Origin: Planktothricoides sp. SR001
GTDB taxonomy: Bacteria; Cyanobacteriota; Cyanobacteriia; Cyanobacteriales; Laspinemataceae
Direction: 5' to 3'
DNA: 54,398 nucleotides
NCBI RefSeq assembly: GCF_001276715.1
Contig: NZ_LIUQ01000001.1
Span: forward strand, 1-54,398
How positions within the stretch are numbered: the first letter of the stretch is position 1; each line of letters starts with the position of its first letter. The translations under genes and the position numbers were made by a program. This document shows positions 35,524-46,800 of the stretch, in pieces. Under the pieces are notes generated by a model that worked only from the letters and a program-made list of their open reading frames with translations, did no database searches and had not been told where the DNA came from.

Positions 35524-35994
35524 TTAGAAATCATCTAACAGCGCACCCAGACGACTGAGTAAAGGATCGACCTCCTGGGGTGGAGGCAACGGCTCAGGTT
35601 TTTCTGAAATCGGGATTACCTTTGAGGCAGAAACAGTAAAGCCTCCACTATCGATCGCTGTGGCCAACTGCCCAACCTGAAGACTGAGTTGCTGTAGATG
35701 ACTTTCTAAGGCATCGATTCGGCTGACTTCTCTGGCGGCTATCCGTTGTTCCAGAGAAGCCAGTTGACCCTGAAGTTGAGTAATTTGTGATTCCAACTGA
35801 CTCAATTTATTGGAGTCGGGTCTAACTGATTCCGGCACATATAATAACTGCCAGAGTGCTTCTTTGCACAAGTCACTGAAAGTCTTATTGGGTTGTTTGA
35901 CTAACTCATTTTCTACAGCCGCTAATAAGGTTTCGTCTGCTGCCTCATCGGTAAATTCAACATTTTTAGTTTTTTTATTTGACCACAGTCTCAT
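35524..35994 (-). CDS. ParR-like adaptor, partner of the ParM-like protein
   Basis: The 156-residue protein begins with a possible ribbon-helix-helix-like segment (VEFTDEAADETLLAAVENEL, then FSDLCKEALWQLL). A coiled coil follows (residues about 60-115: LSQLESQITQLQGQLASLEQ). It ends with a proline-rich stretch and an acidic tail (LLSRLGALLDDF). It starts 5 bases after the actin-like gene, so the two are one operon. ParR proteins bind a centromere and the end of ParM filaments; the hydrophobic acidic C-terminal tail would fit ParM contact. Naming rests mainly on context. Confidence 0.65.
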   Translation of the reverse strand: MRLWSNKKTKNVEFTDEAADETLLAAVENELVKQPNKTFSDLCKEALWQLLYVPESVRPDSNKLSQLESQITQLQGQLASLEQRIAAREVSRIDALESHLQQLSLQVGQLATAIDSGGFTVSASKVIPISEKPEPLPPPQEVDPLLSRLGALLDDF

Positions 35995-35999
35995 CAGAT

Positions 36000-37124
36000 T
36001 TAGGCTCTACTAGAGCGCGTGTATGATGTCGCGAGTTGAGCTTCTCCATAAAGATATTGTCCCAAAGCATTCGCTTGTCGGGAAGGCTGAGTTAAATGGG
36101 CTTTGAGTTTGGCTTCTTTAAACAAAATTTCCAGGTCACTCCAGAAGAATTCCCCGCCCCCACCAGTCATCACCACATCTGTCACCCGTTCTGGCAACCA
36201 GGCTAAGACGCGATCGCGCATATCGCGAGAAAAATGCTCTTTCAAGTTGGGCAGAAAATCATCCAAGTTAGCGGGCTTCGTGGCACCTCTGGGTCGGAAG
36301 AAGCGTTCCCCTTTGGGACGGTTCACCGCATCAATCAAAGCCAAGGATTCGGGATCCGCCCCTTCAATTTCTTTGGCCACTTGTTTGTAGAACTCGTTCA
36401 TGCCAAAAGGTTCACTTTGAGACACCCCACGAGCCAAGCGGAAATTGTCAATCATTAAACAGTCAGTGGTTTGATGCCCAATATCCACGATCGCCACCGG
36501 CAAACGGGAAAAGTCCGTAGTAGCCAGCTTTTTGTCTAATTTTTGTTGCGCTTCCAACCAAATCAAGCTGCCATATCCTTCGGGCATCACCCAGACCTTC
36601 CGAATATTGATGGAAACTTCCTCACCGCGATATTTCATCAGATGAGTCCCGGTCAGTTGGCTGATAATTTGTTCTTTTTCCCGTTCAAACTCTTCTTGGG
36701 ACATGAAAGGCAAACCCAGCACGACCGCCACATCATCTTTCACTTCAAAATAAGAGGCACAGGCTAAGGTTTTCACCAGTGCGTCTTCTACCTTGGAAGC
36801 CCCGACCCGCAGTTTGGCGCCAAAGTCAGCGGCTAGTTGACCAAAGGCATATCCTTGTCCTTGATATTCGATCCACAGATCCAACAAAGGATCGGAAGGA
36901 CGAGATTCAAACTCACCGCCGCGAATTTTTTCTAAAGATAGCTTGGCGACGTTGGCGGGGATAAAGACTACATCTTTAGCATCCCGACTGACACAAGATT
37001 TAGTGGCGGTGCGACCTAAGTCAACACTGAGAATCGTCGTGCGGATGCTGCTGGCGCTTGGTCTAGCTACGGACACCGTGGGTGTCGGCGTTACCGGATT
37101 ATTGATTGGCTGTTGGCTGGTCAT
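36000..37124 (-). CDS. ParM/StbA-like actin ATPase
   Basis: The 374-residue protein has the actin-fold motifs: phosphate 1 loop ILSVDLGRTATKS (about residue 32), phosphate 2 loop VAIVDIGHQTTDC and adenosine loop VVMTGGGGEFFW near residue 320. Such bacterial actins push plasmid copies apart; chromosomal copies exist in cyanobacteria with unclear roles. ATG 37124 (MTSQQPINN) is supported by GAGG 8 bases upstream; an ATG at 37160 would add 12 residues. No clear iteron-like centromere was seen in the upstream gap. Confidence 0.85.
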   Translation of the reverse strand: MTSQQPINNPVTPTPTVSVARPSASSIRTTILSVDLGRTATKSCVSRDAKDVVFIPANVAKLSLEKIRGGEFESRPSDPLLDLWIEYQGQGYAFGQLAADFGAKLRVGASKVEDALVKTLACASYFEVKDDVAVVLGLPFMSQEEFEREKEQIISQLTGTHLMKYRGEEVSINIRKVWVMPEGYGSLIWLEAQQKLDKKLATTDFSRLPVAIVDIGHQTTDCLMIDNFRLARGVSQSEPFGMNEFYKQVAKEIEGADPESLALIDAVNRPKGERFFRPRGATKPANLDDFLPNLKEHFSRDMRDRVLAWLPERVTDVVMTGGGGEFFWSDLEILFKEAKLKAHLTQPSRQANALGQYLYGEAQLATSYTRSSRA

Positions 37125-37438
37125 AAATACCTCATTACAATTGGGCAATCTCTCATTCAAAATTAGAGCATAAAAGCTGATTCATGGTTGAATCAAATGA
37201 ATTGACTTATTTTTGCACGATATCGATCGCCCGCGAATTAAGACTCTCCCTGAATCTGGAAGATCCAGGGACTGAAGGGCGGTTTTCGTTCCCTGGGGCA
37301 ATCGGGGGCTTTCAGTTCCAAGTGAATTGATCTGAAACGGCCTCTTTTTAGGGTCAGCATTATCATGCCGCAGTTCAATACTCTAATCGGGCAAATAGAT
37401 CAGGATTATGCACCCTCAAAAGCGGAAAATTTATCCTC
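37125..37438. other. Gap upstream of the ParM-like operon
   Basis: Holds short inverted pieces (TCTGGA with TCCAGGGA near 37255-37275; CCCTGGGG near 37292) but no iterated repeats that would mark a centromere. No gene seen. Confidence 0.45.
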
Positions 37439-37834
37439 TTAGTCTGAAATCATGGCAATACATTCAATTTCTACCCGCACATCTTTGGGCAACCGAGCTA
37501 CTTCCACCGCTGCCCGGGCTGGAGCCGTGGCAGGCTCAAAATATCTGGCATAAATGGCATTCATCGCCGCAAAATCGTTCATATCCGCTAAAAAAACAGT
37601 GGTTTTGACGACATTTTGCCAAGTCGCTCCCGCTGCTTTCAAAATAGCTTCGATATTGGCCATAACTTGTTCCGTTTGTTGCTGAACATCGTCACCGCCA
37701 ACAATTTGATTGGTTTGTGGATCCAAGGGGATTTGTCCGGCGACGAAGAGCATCTGCCCTTTGGCCATAATTGCTTGATTGTAAGGCCCGACGGGTGCCG
37801 GAGCGCGATCGGTACAAATAATTTTATGACTCAT
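37439..37834 (-). CDS. ridA: RidA-family reactive imine deaminase
   Basis: The 131-residue protein is a full-length RidA/YjgF member: [12 protein letters not shown] near the start, [40 protein letters not shown] and the C-terminal [20 protein letters not shown] with the conserved arginine that binds the carboxylate. It hydrolyses 2-imino acids released by PLP enzymes, protecting the cell. It forms trimers in known cases. Monocistronic on the minus strand. Confidence 0.93.
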   Translation of the reverse strand: MSHKIICTDRAPAPVGPYNQAIMAKGQMLFVAGQIPLDPQTNQIVGGDDVQQQTEQVMANIEAILKAAGATWQNVVKTTVFLADMNDFAAMNAIYARYFEPATAPARAAVEVARLPKDVRVEIECIAMISD

Positions 37835-38110
37835 TAATCTGGATGGTCCGGTAATTTCTGATAGTTGGAGAATACCTCAGAAGTGTTTTCCCCGATCTAC
37901 CTGTTTTGGTATGGGTCTATCTTACCGGAAGAGGGAAACCCTCGATAACGGTGGGCAATATTTTTCAGGAATTTTTCCGAGGTGCGATCGCCTGGTTTTT
38001 CCCTAACCCTGAATTCCCTAAAGTTAGTCGGTTGGGAAAAATTTTATCCCCCTAATCAATAGCAACGCCAAGAGAAACTGCGGAAATATTTTATCGGCGA
38101 TCGCACAAAT

Positions 38111-38230
38111 TTTCGGTAATTTTCGGTAATTTTCGGTAATTTTCGGTAATTTTCGGTAATTTTCGGGATATTTGCGTAATTTTTCCCCATTGGCCAGATT
38201 TTTTTTAAGATTTTTTAAGATTTTTTAAGA
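38111..38230. repeat. Two 10-bp tandem repeats
   Basis: Five units of TTTCGGTAAT (38111-38160) and three of TTTTTTAAGA (38201-38230) in the gap 37835-38386. No gene was seen in that gap. Confidence 0.9.
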
Positions 38231-38386
38231 TTATGCCGGACTCTACTTGATCTGAATCAACCATCGAGATATAATCACACTTATCAGCTTTTTTTGAGCA
38301 AATCTTGACTTGCCAAAATTCATCTAGGCGATTAAAAACTTTGAGCTTAACTATATATTAACGATATATTTAGGAGATTCCTGGAT

Positions 38387-38662
38387 ATGGTTGAATTGAT
38401 TGTCTATTTAATTCGCGGGTTTCAGTCTGTATTAATTCCCTTATGTTTTTTAATGGCTTGGCTGATTTTGGTGGTGACTGTTGGCACTATTTACAACGCG
38501 ATCGCCTCTACTATTCATCAAGCCAAAGAAATGCACAAAATTCCTTGTACAGGTTGTCAATTCTTTACCAACGATCTCCGCTTAAAATGTCCGGTTCAAC
38601 CGAAAATCGCTCTAACTGAAGACGCGATCGGTTGTCGGGATTACTGGGAAAAAAAACGGTGA
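38387..38662 (+). CDS. Small membrane-anchored protein with four cysteines
   Basis: The 91-residue protein has one N-terminal helix pair (residues 3-40, ending VVTVGTIYNAI). A short soluble part follows with CTGCQFF, RLKCPVQ and IGCRDY, four cysteines that could hold a metal or cluster. It resembles small conserved cyanobacterial proteins of unknown function. AGGAG lies 11 bases before the ATG and supports the start. Confidence 0.78.
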   Translation: MVELIVYLIRGFQSVLIPLCFLMAWLILVVTVGTIYNAIASTIHQAKEMHKIPCTGCQFFTNDLRLKCPVQPKIALTEDAIGCRDYWEKKR

Positions 38663-38931
38663 AATATCATCACAATTATTTGCCGATATTTTTTACCTGA
38701 AGATATAAAATCGCAAACATTGTCATATTCTAATTGTTCAGTATAGCCATCAGCTAAACAATCAAATAAACCTATTTCTTTAATTAAATCAATAGATGGA
38801 TGCTTTTGAATTTTCCAGTGGTAAGCTAAATCTTTGATCCAAGCTTGAATTAAAGTAATTAAATAATATTTAAATAGCATTATATTCACCATATATGGAT
38901 ATAATAAAATGAACTTTTTAGGCAATTTCAC
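38641..38931 (-). CDS. Doubtful small protein
   Basis: A 96-residue frame (or 79 from an internal ATG, MLFKYYLITLIQAWIKDLAY) with an ordinary composition for this AT-rich DNA. It overlaps the end of the cysteine protein gene by 22 bases. The segment DLIKEIGLFDCLADGY looks protein-like. I do not recognise it and it may be chance. Confidence 0.3.
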   Translation of the reverse strand: MKLPKKFILLYPYMVNIMLFKYYLITLIQAWIKDLAYHWKIQKHPSIDLIKEIGLFDCLADGYTEQLEYDNVCDFISSGKKYRQIIVMIFHRFFSQ

Positions 38932-39203
38932 TACTAAAAAAAAACAGTTAACAATGTTGTTTCGTATATTTTATTACCCTAAAAATTCACAAAAAAAAAA
39001 AAATATGCTGATATTATTCCCTTTTTTTTATTTATAATTTGGTGGCTGAATCAAACCGAAAGAATCTGACATCAATCATTAAAAATAAATTTTTATTTTT
39101 ATCTTTGGCCACAATAACTGGCTCAAAATCAATAATTTTTATGGGCTAAAAAGCATTTAGGTTGACCTCAAGGCTAATGATTATCTGGTAAATTCCATAT
39201 TTG

Positions 39204-39273
39204 CTAATTCACTTGGCTAACTGAATTGGCTAATTCACTTGGCTAACTGACTTGGCTAATTCACTTGGCTAAC
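39204..39273. repeat. 26-bp tandem repeat
   Basis: About 2.7 units of CTAATTCACTTGGCTAACTG plus AATTGG. The gap 38932-39203 before it is AT-rich and empty. Confidence 0.85.
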
Positions 39274-39328
39274 AAGTGCCACAATACCATTTTATCTTAT
39301 GATGAAATGTTGGGAGTTGATCGCTCTT

Positions 39329-39474
39329 TACAGCGGTTTTCTGTTGAATAGACCACAGATATTAGTAGGGGCGAAGCATTCCAGCATTAAATCTCTGTTG
39401 TTAACCCATCAATATCTGCCGGAATGCTTCGCCCCTACAGATATTTCTGGTTGACCAATCTGAAAACCGCTGTA
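39329..39474. mobile_element. Palindromic MITE-like element, 146 bp
   Basis: Ends are TACAGCGGTTTTC (39329-39341) and its exact complement (39462-39474). A second perfect pair, GTAGGGGCGAAGCATTCC (39365-39382) and its complement (39421-39438), is placed symmetrically about the same centre. No reading frame. This looks like a non-autonomous element; no clear target duplication is visible. Confidence 0.75.
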
Positions 39475-39483
39475 GGGTAAAAA

Positions 39484-39512
39484 AAACCGGGTTTCTTCAA
39501 GAAACCCGGTTT
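39484..39512 (-). terminator. Terminator of chlH from the AAACCGGG family
   Basis: AAACCGGGTTTCTT (39484-39497) and its complement (39499-39512) around one base give a perfect hairpin 20 bases after the chlH stop. It belongs to the same dispersed repeat family as the 65-bp elements. Confidence 0.65.
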
Positions 39513-39532
39513 CTAATTGCCTTCTAAACGGC

Positions 39533-42500
39533 TTATTCTATCCCTTCAATGCGGTCTTCAACTTCTTGGTACAACTGACGCAAACGGTCTAAATTCTCTT
39601 CACTGGTTTCCCAGTAACCGCGTCCGTTGGCTTCCAACAAACTTGTCACCATTTTGCGGAAAGAATGGGGGTTGAGGTTTAACAAACGTTTTTGCATTTC
39701 TGCATCTTTCATAAAGGTGTCGTTGGTTTCCTCATATACCCAGTTGTCCACGGCGCCCGCAGTTGCCGACCAGCCGATGGTATTCACCAACCGCTTGGAC
39801 AGTTCCCGGACTCCTTCATAACCGTTGGACAGCATCCCCTCGTACCATTTGGGGTTCAGCATTTTGGTGCGGGCATCCAAACGCACGGTTTCACTGAGCG
39901 ATCGCACCTGGGCATTTGCCGTGGTGGTATCGGCAATATAAGCCGCTGGAGTCTTGCCATCACCGCGCAACTTCGCCACCAACTTGGTGGGGTCAGAGTC
40001 GAAATAGTGAGAAACGTCCGTTAAGCTGATTTCCGAAGAATCCAGGTTTTGGAAAGTGACATCAGCAGTTTTCAAGGAAGCCTCGAAAATATCCCGGCTT
40101 TCGCTAAAGCTGCCCGGATTATCGGAAGAGAAAGCAAAAGACTTGCGCTTCAGATACATATCCTGTAACTCGGCTTCATTTTCCCAGGTGCTATTTTCCA
40201 CCGCCAAGTTGACGTTAGAAGAATAGGAACCAGAGGCATTAGAGAAAACGCGAGTCGCCGCTTGCCGTAAGTTAATCCCCAAATCTGCCGCTTGCTTCAT
40301 GGCGTGTTTGCGGACAAAGTTCATTTCCACGGGTTCGTCGGCTTCAGCGGCCATTTTCACCGCTTTATCCAATAAGGTCATCTGGTTAATAAATAGGTCG
40401 CGGAATACCCCGGAACAGTTGATTACTACGTCAATGCGAGGACGACCTAATTCTTCCAGAGGAATCAATTCGAGTTTGTTCACCCGTCCCAAGGAGTCGG
40501 GTAAAGGCTTCACCCCGACCATCCACATGATTTGGGCGAGAGATTCGCCGTAGGTCTTAATATTGTCCGTTCCCCAGAGGACGCAGGAAATGGTTTCTGG
40601 GTATTGACCGCCGTTGTCTTGCCGTTGCCGGTCTAATAGGCGATCGACCACGATTTTGGCGGACTTGACTGCCGCAGCAGTGGGGATGGTTTCCGGGTTG
40701 AGGGCGTGCATATTCTTGCCGGTGGGCAATACTGCCGGGTTGCGGATGGGGTCGCCACCAGGACCGGGGAGCACATATTCCCCTTCTAAGGCCCGCAATA
40801 GGGCACCGAGTTCGTTGTCGGCGCACACTTGCTTGAGGCAGAATTCCAGATATTCAAATAAGGGCTTAATCGGTTCTGGGTCAACTTTGGGGAAACCGGC
40901 AGCGTGCAAGGCTTCGATCCAAGGTTCTTTTTTGCCCATGTTGAAGAAATTCAACTTAGACACTAGCGAAACCCGTCCGTCAGCGTCGGTCTGTTCTTTG
41001 ACCAAGGCAGCAACGGCGTCGCGGGTGGCTTGGGTGATGTCTTGCAAGAGTTGGACATCTTGGAGAATGCCGCGATCGTTGTTGGCGTAGACATCATTAA
41101 TATCACGACCAACTGAAGCAGCAACGATCCGAGGTAATGAGAGAATTTCCTCTTCTTCGCGATCGAGGCTGGCAATATTCACCAAGGTGGCGATCGCTTC
41201 TTCGGCACTCGGTGGCTTACCAATAACGTGCAGACCACAAGGCAACAGCCGCGATTCAATTTCCATCAGCTTGTGGTAAACCAAACCGACAATATTATCC
41301 CGTTCTTCAGCGGATAACTCGGAGGCGTCTTTTTCTGGGAAAGCAATATCTTTGTCTAAATTCACCATCCGAGATTGTTCAATGATGGTGTTGACAATTT
41401 GCACGCCCCGTCCGGTATCTTTCAAAGTTTGATAAGAACCGATTAACTCATTCAGTTCTTGCAAGCCCTTGTACAGACCGGCGTTTTCAGCGGGAGGAGT
41501 CAGATAGCTGATGGTTTCTGCATAGCTACGCCGTTTGGCGATCGTCGCTTCCGAGGGGTTATTCGCCGCATAGTAATAGATGTTGGGAATCTTGCCAATC
41601 AAACTATCGGGATAGCAGTCCCCAGACATCCCCATTTGCTTACCGGGCATGAATTCCAAAGATCCGTGAGTGCCAAAGTGCAGCACCGCATCAGCGCCCC
41701 AGATTTTTTCTAAATAGGTATAGTAAGCGGCAAAACCATGATGGGGGCTGGCAGAACGGGAGAATAACAACCGCATGGGGTCGCCTTCATAGCCAAAAGT
41801 GGGCTGTACGCCGATAAATAGATTGCCGAAAGCTTTGCCATAGACCAGCAGGTTTTGACCGTCGCTGTTCAGGTTGCCTGGGGGTGGGCCCCAGTTTTCA
41901 TGGAGTCGTTCCGAGTAAGGAGTGAGTTTTTCATACTCTTCTACGGACATACGATAGGCAACGTTTAATTCCGGGGAGGCATATTGGGCTTGGGCATCGT
42001 GAATCACCTCTTGCATCAGCGCTTCAGCGGATTCGGGCAATTCTGGGATGTCGTAGCCGTTGTTTTTCAGGGCTTTGACTACTTCATAGATGCTGCCAAA
42101 AACGTTGAGATAGGCAGCAGTTCCCACGTTGCCTTTGTCCGGGGGGAAGCTGAAGACGGTGATGGCAACTTTTTTGTCCAGTTTGGGCTTACGGCGCAAA
42201 GTTGCCCATTTGATTGCTCGTTGGGCGACGGCTTCTACCCGGTCTTGTAATGCGATCGCCTTCCCGGTAGCCCCGTCCCGACCGGACATAATAATCGGTT
42301 CGATCGCCCCATCCAATTCGGGAATGGCGATTTGTAATGCTACTTGAATCGGGTGCAGACCTAACTCGCTCTCTTCCCATTCTTCGGTGGTTTGGAACAC
42401 CAGGGGCAACGCCACCATATAAGGACGGTTCAACCGTTTCAGGGATTCGATCGCCTTGGGATGGTCTTGACGGGCAGGGCCACCCACCAGGGCAAACCCT

Positions 42501-43528
42501 GTCAGAGAAACCACCGTATCCACTAAAGGCAAGGGTTCTACGCCTTTAGCGCCCACATCCCAGAAATAGGTATCCACGGGCTTGGAAAAGTCTAAACCGC
42601 CGGAAAATACGGAAATAGGACGGGCGCCCATCGCCTCAATTTCCTGCACCATTGCCACATAATGAGCATCATCCCCCGTCACCAGGTGGGTGCGCTGCAT
42701 CACCAAACCAATGCAAGGAGCGAGGGGGTCTTTCAGGTCATCAGAAATATCCGTGCGGCTGTTGTACCAGTTGAGGTATTCCTTGACATCTTCAAACATT
42801 TTTGGCGCCAGAGGGTGCCAGATACCCATATCGGGATAGACCACCGGGTCAGCAAACTGCACATTGTTGCCAGTTCCCAGAGACCCTTTAAACACATACT
42901 TAGCCGCCAACATGAGCAGGAAGTTTTGCAAGTTCTCGGAAGAACCCCCCAGCCAATATTGGAAGGAAAGCATGAAGTTCCGGGCATCTTGGGCTTTGTC
43001 TACGGGCAGATATTTTAAGACTTTCGGCAGGGTTTGCAGCAGTTTCAGCATCCCGTCTTGGAATGAAGAACCGGATTTTTCCTTCCGCTTCCGCATGAAT
43101 TCCGCGATCGCGCTCTTGGATTGCCCCAATTGGGACATGGAGAAGCTGCCCATCTTGTTGAGGCGCATCACTTGCGGCATCGAAGGAAATACCACAGCGA
43201 CATCTAAGGAGTCGCGGTACGGCTCTACTGCCGCTACGACCTTTTCAGCCAGGTCTTCAATGAAAATCAGAGACGCGATGAAAATATTGGCCTCAGCCAC
43301 ATCCCGTTTCAAAGCTTCAACATTTTCCGGGTTGCGAAGTTCTTCAATTAAATAACCGCTGATTTCAATGGCGATGTTCGGGTTTCCTTTGTTAATCGTC
43401 TGCACCGCCTCTGACAGGGTGCTTTGATACTGGGCTTCTAGCACCACATAGACCACCTTAACCAGCGATCGACCCCTGAGATCGTCTGGGACTATATGAC
43501 GAACGGTGGGCTTCACTTGAGTGAACAT
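39533..43528 (-). CDS. chlH: Magnesium chelatase subunit H
   Basis: The 1331-residue protein is the porphyrin-binding and catalytic subunit that, with ChlI and ChlD and stimulated by Gun4, puts magnesium into protoporphyrin IX, the first step to chlorophyll. Length is normal. Seen motifs include [15 protein letters not shown] near the N-terminus, [39 protein letters not shown] in the central cobaltochelatase-like domain and [20 protein letters not shown] in the last third. AGGAG lies 9 bases before the ATG (43528) and fixes the start. The other subunits are not here. The upstream region holds a palindrome that may bind a regulator. Confidence 0.97.
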   Translation of the reverse strand: MFTQVKPTVRHIVPDDLRGRSLVKVVYVVLEAQYQSTLSEAVQTINKGNPNIAIEISGYLIEELRNPENVEALKRDVAEANIFIASLIFIEDLAEKVVAAVEPYRDSLDVAVVFPSMPQVMRLNKMGSFSMSQLGQSKSAIAEFMRKRKEKSGSSFQDGMLKLLQTLPKVLKYLPVDKAQDARNFMLSFQYWLGGSSENLQNFLLMLAAKYVFKGSLGTGNNVQFADPVVYPDMGIWHPLAPKMFEDVKEYLNWYNSRTDISDDLKDPLAPCIGLVMQRTHLVTGDDAHYVAMVQEIEAMGARPISVFSGGLDFSKPVDTYFWDVGAKGVEPLPLVDTVVSLTGFALVGGPARQDHPKAIESLKRLNRPYMVALPLVFQTTEEWEESELGLHPIQVALQIAIPELDGAIEPIIMSGRDGATGKAIALQDRVEAVAQRAIKWATLRRKPKLDKKVAITVFSFPPDKGNVGTAAYLNVFGSIYEVVKALKNNGYDIPELPESAEALMQEVIHDAQAQYASPELNVAYRMSVEEYEKLTPYSERLHENWGPPPGNLNSDGQNLLVYGKAFGNLFIGVQPTFGYEGDPMRLLFSRSASPHHGFAAYYTYLEKIWGADAVLHFGTHGSLEFMPGKQMGMSGDCYPDSLIGKIPNIYYYAANNPSEATIAKRRSYAETISYLTPPAENAGLYKGLQELNELIGSYQTLKDTGRGVQIVNTIIEQSRMVNLDKDIAFPEKDASELSAEERDNIVGLVYHKLMEIESRLLPCGLHVIGKPPSAEEAIATLVNIASLDREEEEILSLPRIVAASVGRDINDVYANNDRGILQDVQLLQDITQATRDAVAALVKEQTDADGRVSLVSKLNFFNMGKKEPWIEALHAAGFPKVDPEPIKPLFEYLEFCLKQVCADNELGALLRALEGEYVLPGPGGDPIRNPAVLPTGKNMHALNPETIPTAAAVKSAKIVVDRLLDRQRQDNGGQYPETISCVLWGTDNIKTYGESLAQIMWMVGVKPLPDSLGRVNKLELIPLEELGRPRIDVVINCSGVFRDLFINQMTLLDKAVKMAAEADEPVEMNFVRKHAMKQAADLGINLRQAATRVFSNASGSYSSNVNLAVENSTWENEAELQDMYLKRKSFAFSSDNPGSFSESRDIFEASLKTADVTFQNLDSSEISLTDVSHYFDSDPTKLVAKLRGDGKTPAAYIADTTTANAQVRSLSETVRLDARTKMLNPKWYEGMLSNGYEGVRELSKRLVNTIGWSATAGAVDNWVYEETNDTFMKDAEMQKRLLNLNPHSFRKMVTSLLEANGRGYWETSEENLDRLRQLYQEVEDRIEGIE

Positions 43529-43682
43529 TCAGTTTGACTCCTTTGATTTATCTGGGTTTAAGATTTATTGCCATATATATTTTTTTACCAGAAAATCTTG
43601 ACTTTATGAGTGGTTTTGCCCAAATTTGCCCCAATCTGATAAAAAAAGTGCCATAAATCTTTACAAATATTTACACTTATGC

Positions 43683-43694
43683 GAGTATATACTC
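43683..43694. promoter_or_regulatory. Palindrome upstream of chlH
   Basis: GAGTATATACTC is a perfect 12-bp palindrome about 155 bases before the chlH start, in the AT-rich upstream region (43529-43851). It could be an operator; no known regulator motif was matched. The rest of the gap has no gene. Confidence 0.35.
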
Positions 43695-43851
43695 ATAAAT
43701 ATGTTAAGCTGGAGATAAATTAGCCAAATTCGTCAGAATTTACCGGCGAGCATCCCAGGCATTTTAGTCGCCAACCATCACCCCAGTTTTGGTATGTCTC
43801 CTGGGACGGCGATCGCTCGAACGTCGATCAGCTATTTTATGCACGACAAAC

Positions 43852-46800
43852 TTACCAATCCCCCTGAATAGTAAAGGCAGCCCAATAATAAGGCGATCGC
43901 CAATTTCCCTCTTGCCACATCTCTAATTGGGCAGCCCGCAAAGCTGCCGCTGGACTCAGGTTTTCTTGGAGCATTTTTTGATAAAAATTATCCATTAAAT
44001 TAGCAGTCGCGGCATCATTAACCGCCCACAAACTCACCACCACTCGACGGGCTCCGGCATACATAAACCCACGAGTTAAACCGACAATTCCTTCCCCGGT
44101 TACATTATCTCCGGTGCCAGTTTCACAAGCACTTAATACCACTAATTCCGCATTTAATCGCAGGTTAAAAATATCTTGCAAGCGCAAAAAACTATCTTGA
44201 CTATTCCCGGATTCGTCATAACGCGAAAAAGCCAAACTAGAGAGTAAAAGATTATCTTCAATACAGCCATGAGTCGCTAAATGCACGATATTATAGTCTT
44301 GTAAATTCGGGCTAATCGCTTGTGCGCGGGTGGCATCAAATCCCAAAGCACTAAACGTTTTACCATCCGTAACTTGGGCTAAAATATTATTTGCTTCTTC
44401 ACCGCTATAAAGTAAACGTCTGATACTACTGCAACCTCTATTATCCACTGGAATAATGTCAGCTAGTTGTTGATTATTGGACGCAATTTTACCTTTAATG
44501 CTAGGGTCAATGCGAGAGTCATTAGCATCAAAAACCGGGTCAGCCAAAACTGCCAAAGTTTTCGGGGCAGGGGGACGTTTTTGCCATTCCTCTCGTTGCA
44601 CCGCGATACTGGTAAAAGATGGCAGGCTAATAATTTCGTGATTGATTAGTAGGGGCAATTCACCCGTGGTTGCCCCTCCGCTATTATAAATTGGTAAAGC
44701 CGCAAAAGGTAGCAGTTGTAATTTACCATTACCAACGATAATTAACCGTTGCTTATCTAGTTGGTCAGCAATGGGAGACAACAACATATCGCTTAATTTT
44801 TTCCCTGCATTCAGGTCAGTTTGGCTTGGTGATTTAAGCAATTCTAAATATGCCTCAATTGCCGAATCAATTTGAGCATCCGCTGGGATTTGGTGAACCT
44901 GGAAACTATTTTTACCCACCAGAAATAGATAACTGCGTTCTTTTCCGAGGGCATATTCTAATAACAGAGTATCTTCATCGAGTAACTCTTGAATTTCCGC
45001 TAAGGAAAGGGCTTGAGGATATTTTAAGTTAGCGTAAGTGGGGCTATTTTGCCGGATTTTAGTTTCCAGTTCAGAGAGTTGCTTGAGAATACCGTCAATT
45101 TCGGCTTTAATTTTGTCTAAATCAGATTGATTATAACTAGCACTAACTAAATCTTGCCGTTGTTTTTCTTTGGCACTTAATTGTTGATTTAGGCGTTTTT
45201 CTTCTGCCAACAAATTGGGGTCAACCCCTTCACGGATATTCAGGTTTGCTTCGGTAAGGAGTTCCGTCAGGACACGGGCACGGGAATTTTCGCTAGTTTG
45301 TAAAGCTAGGGCATCATAACCTTGATTGGGCTGTTGTTGGTGTAGCTGCATTAGCAGGTCTATTTTCAGTTCATAATAATCTTGAACTGTGGAAAAGTAG
45401 GATTGCCGTAGGTCTGGATTAATAATATTGCGGCGGAGGTTTTCGACAATTTCAATGGCATTTTCAATGTTATCTAGAGATTGATTTAAATTCCCTCTAT
45501 CTCGTTCAATTTCTGCAAGAATCGCCCACTCAAATGCTTCATTGCTATAATCTTTAGTTGTCTGCCATATTTGCAGGGCTTGATTATGGTATTTTAATGC
45601 GGCTTCGTAATTGTTCAATAAGTAGTAGATATTGCCAGCACGGGAAAAAGAAATTGCTTTAAATCCGAATTCTGTTTCCGGCAAGCTTTCCGCGATCGCC
45701 ATTCCTCTGTTAACGGATGCCAACGCTTGATTATTATCGCCTAACAAGCTATATACCTTCGCCATTTTTAGCAGAGTATCTGCTTCATAACGAGGAAGTT
45801 TTTGCCCTTGTAAAAGTTGCAGCGACCGAGTGAGATATTGCTGGGCTTGTTGGTAATTTTCCGATTCAGAATAAATACTACCCATAAGATTGAGTATTTT
45901 AGCTTCTTCCACTGGCTGATTCAATTGCTGCCAAAGGGTAACGGCCTGTTCGTAGTAAGATAAAGCTTGGATTGAATCGTCTAATTTAGCGTAATATGTT
46001 AGGCCAATTTCTGAAAGCATCTGTGCTTGACCGGCTAAATCTTTGAGTTCTTTCCACAGAGAAAGCGCTTGGTTTTGGTAGGACAAACTGCGCTCAATAT
46101 CGCCTAATTTTTCGTAAATTTGACCAAGGACTTGCGCCACCTGAGCGGATTCAGGTTTTTTTCCCATTTCTTGCCAAATAGCAAGGGCTTGATTGTAGTA
46201 GTCAATTGCTTGCTGATAATTCCCCAAATTACCCGTGACATCACCCATAAATCTTAGGGTGGTGGCGACATCACTTTGGGAGTTAATTTTTTGCCAATAT
46301 TCTAAGGCTTTTTTGTATTGGTCTATCGCCTGCTCATTGTTGCCTAATGATTGGTAAATTAAACCCAAAACTTTAAGGATATTGGCGGCATTAGCCAAGT
46401 CTTGTTCTGCTTCATATAAGCTAAGAGCCTGATTATTATAGGCGATCGCTTGCGGGAAATTTCTTAGAGAGTGGTAGGCTGAGGCGATTTGTGCTAAAAC
46501 ATGAGCTTCTTTGGCTTTTTCTCCCGTATTTCGCAACAGAGTTAATGCGCGATCGTAATAGGAGATTGATTGCGAGAATTGCTTAAGTTGGTGGTGGGCT
46601 AACCCAAGTCTGACTAGGGAAGTAATTTGATTGGGAATATTGTTTTCTGCTTCAGATAGTTCCAGGGCTTGATTTAAATAAGTAATGGCTGCTTCCTGTT
46701 CTCCCAAGCTGGAATAAAGAATGCCAATATTTCCTAGAGTTTTCGCTTCTCCACGTCGATCCGCAGCGCTTCTAAATAGCTGGAGTGCTTGTTTCCACTT

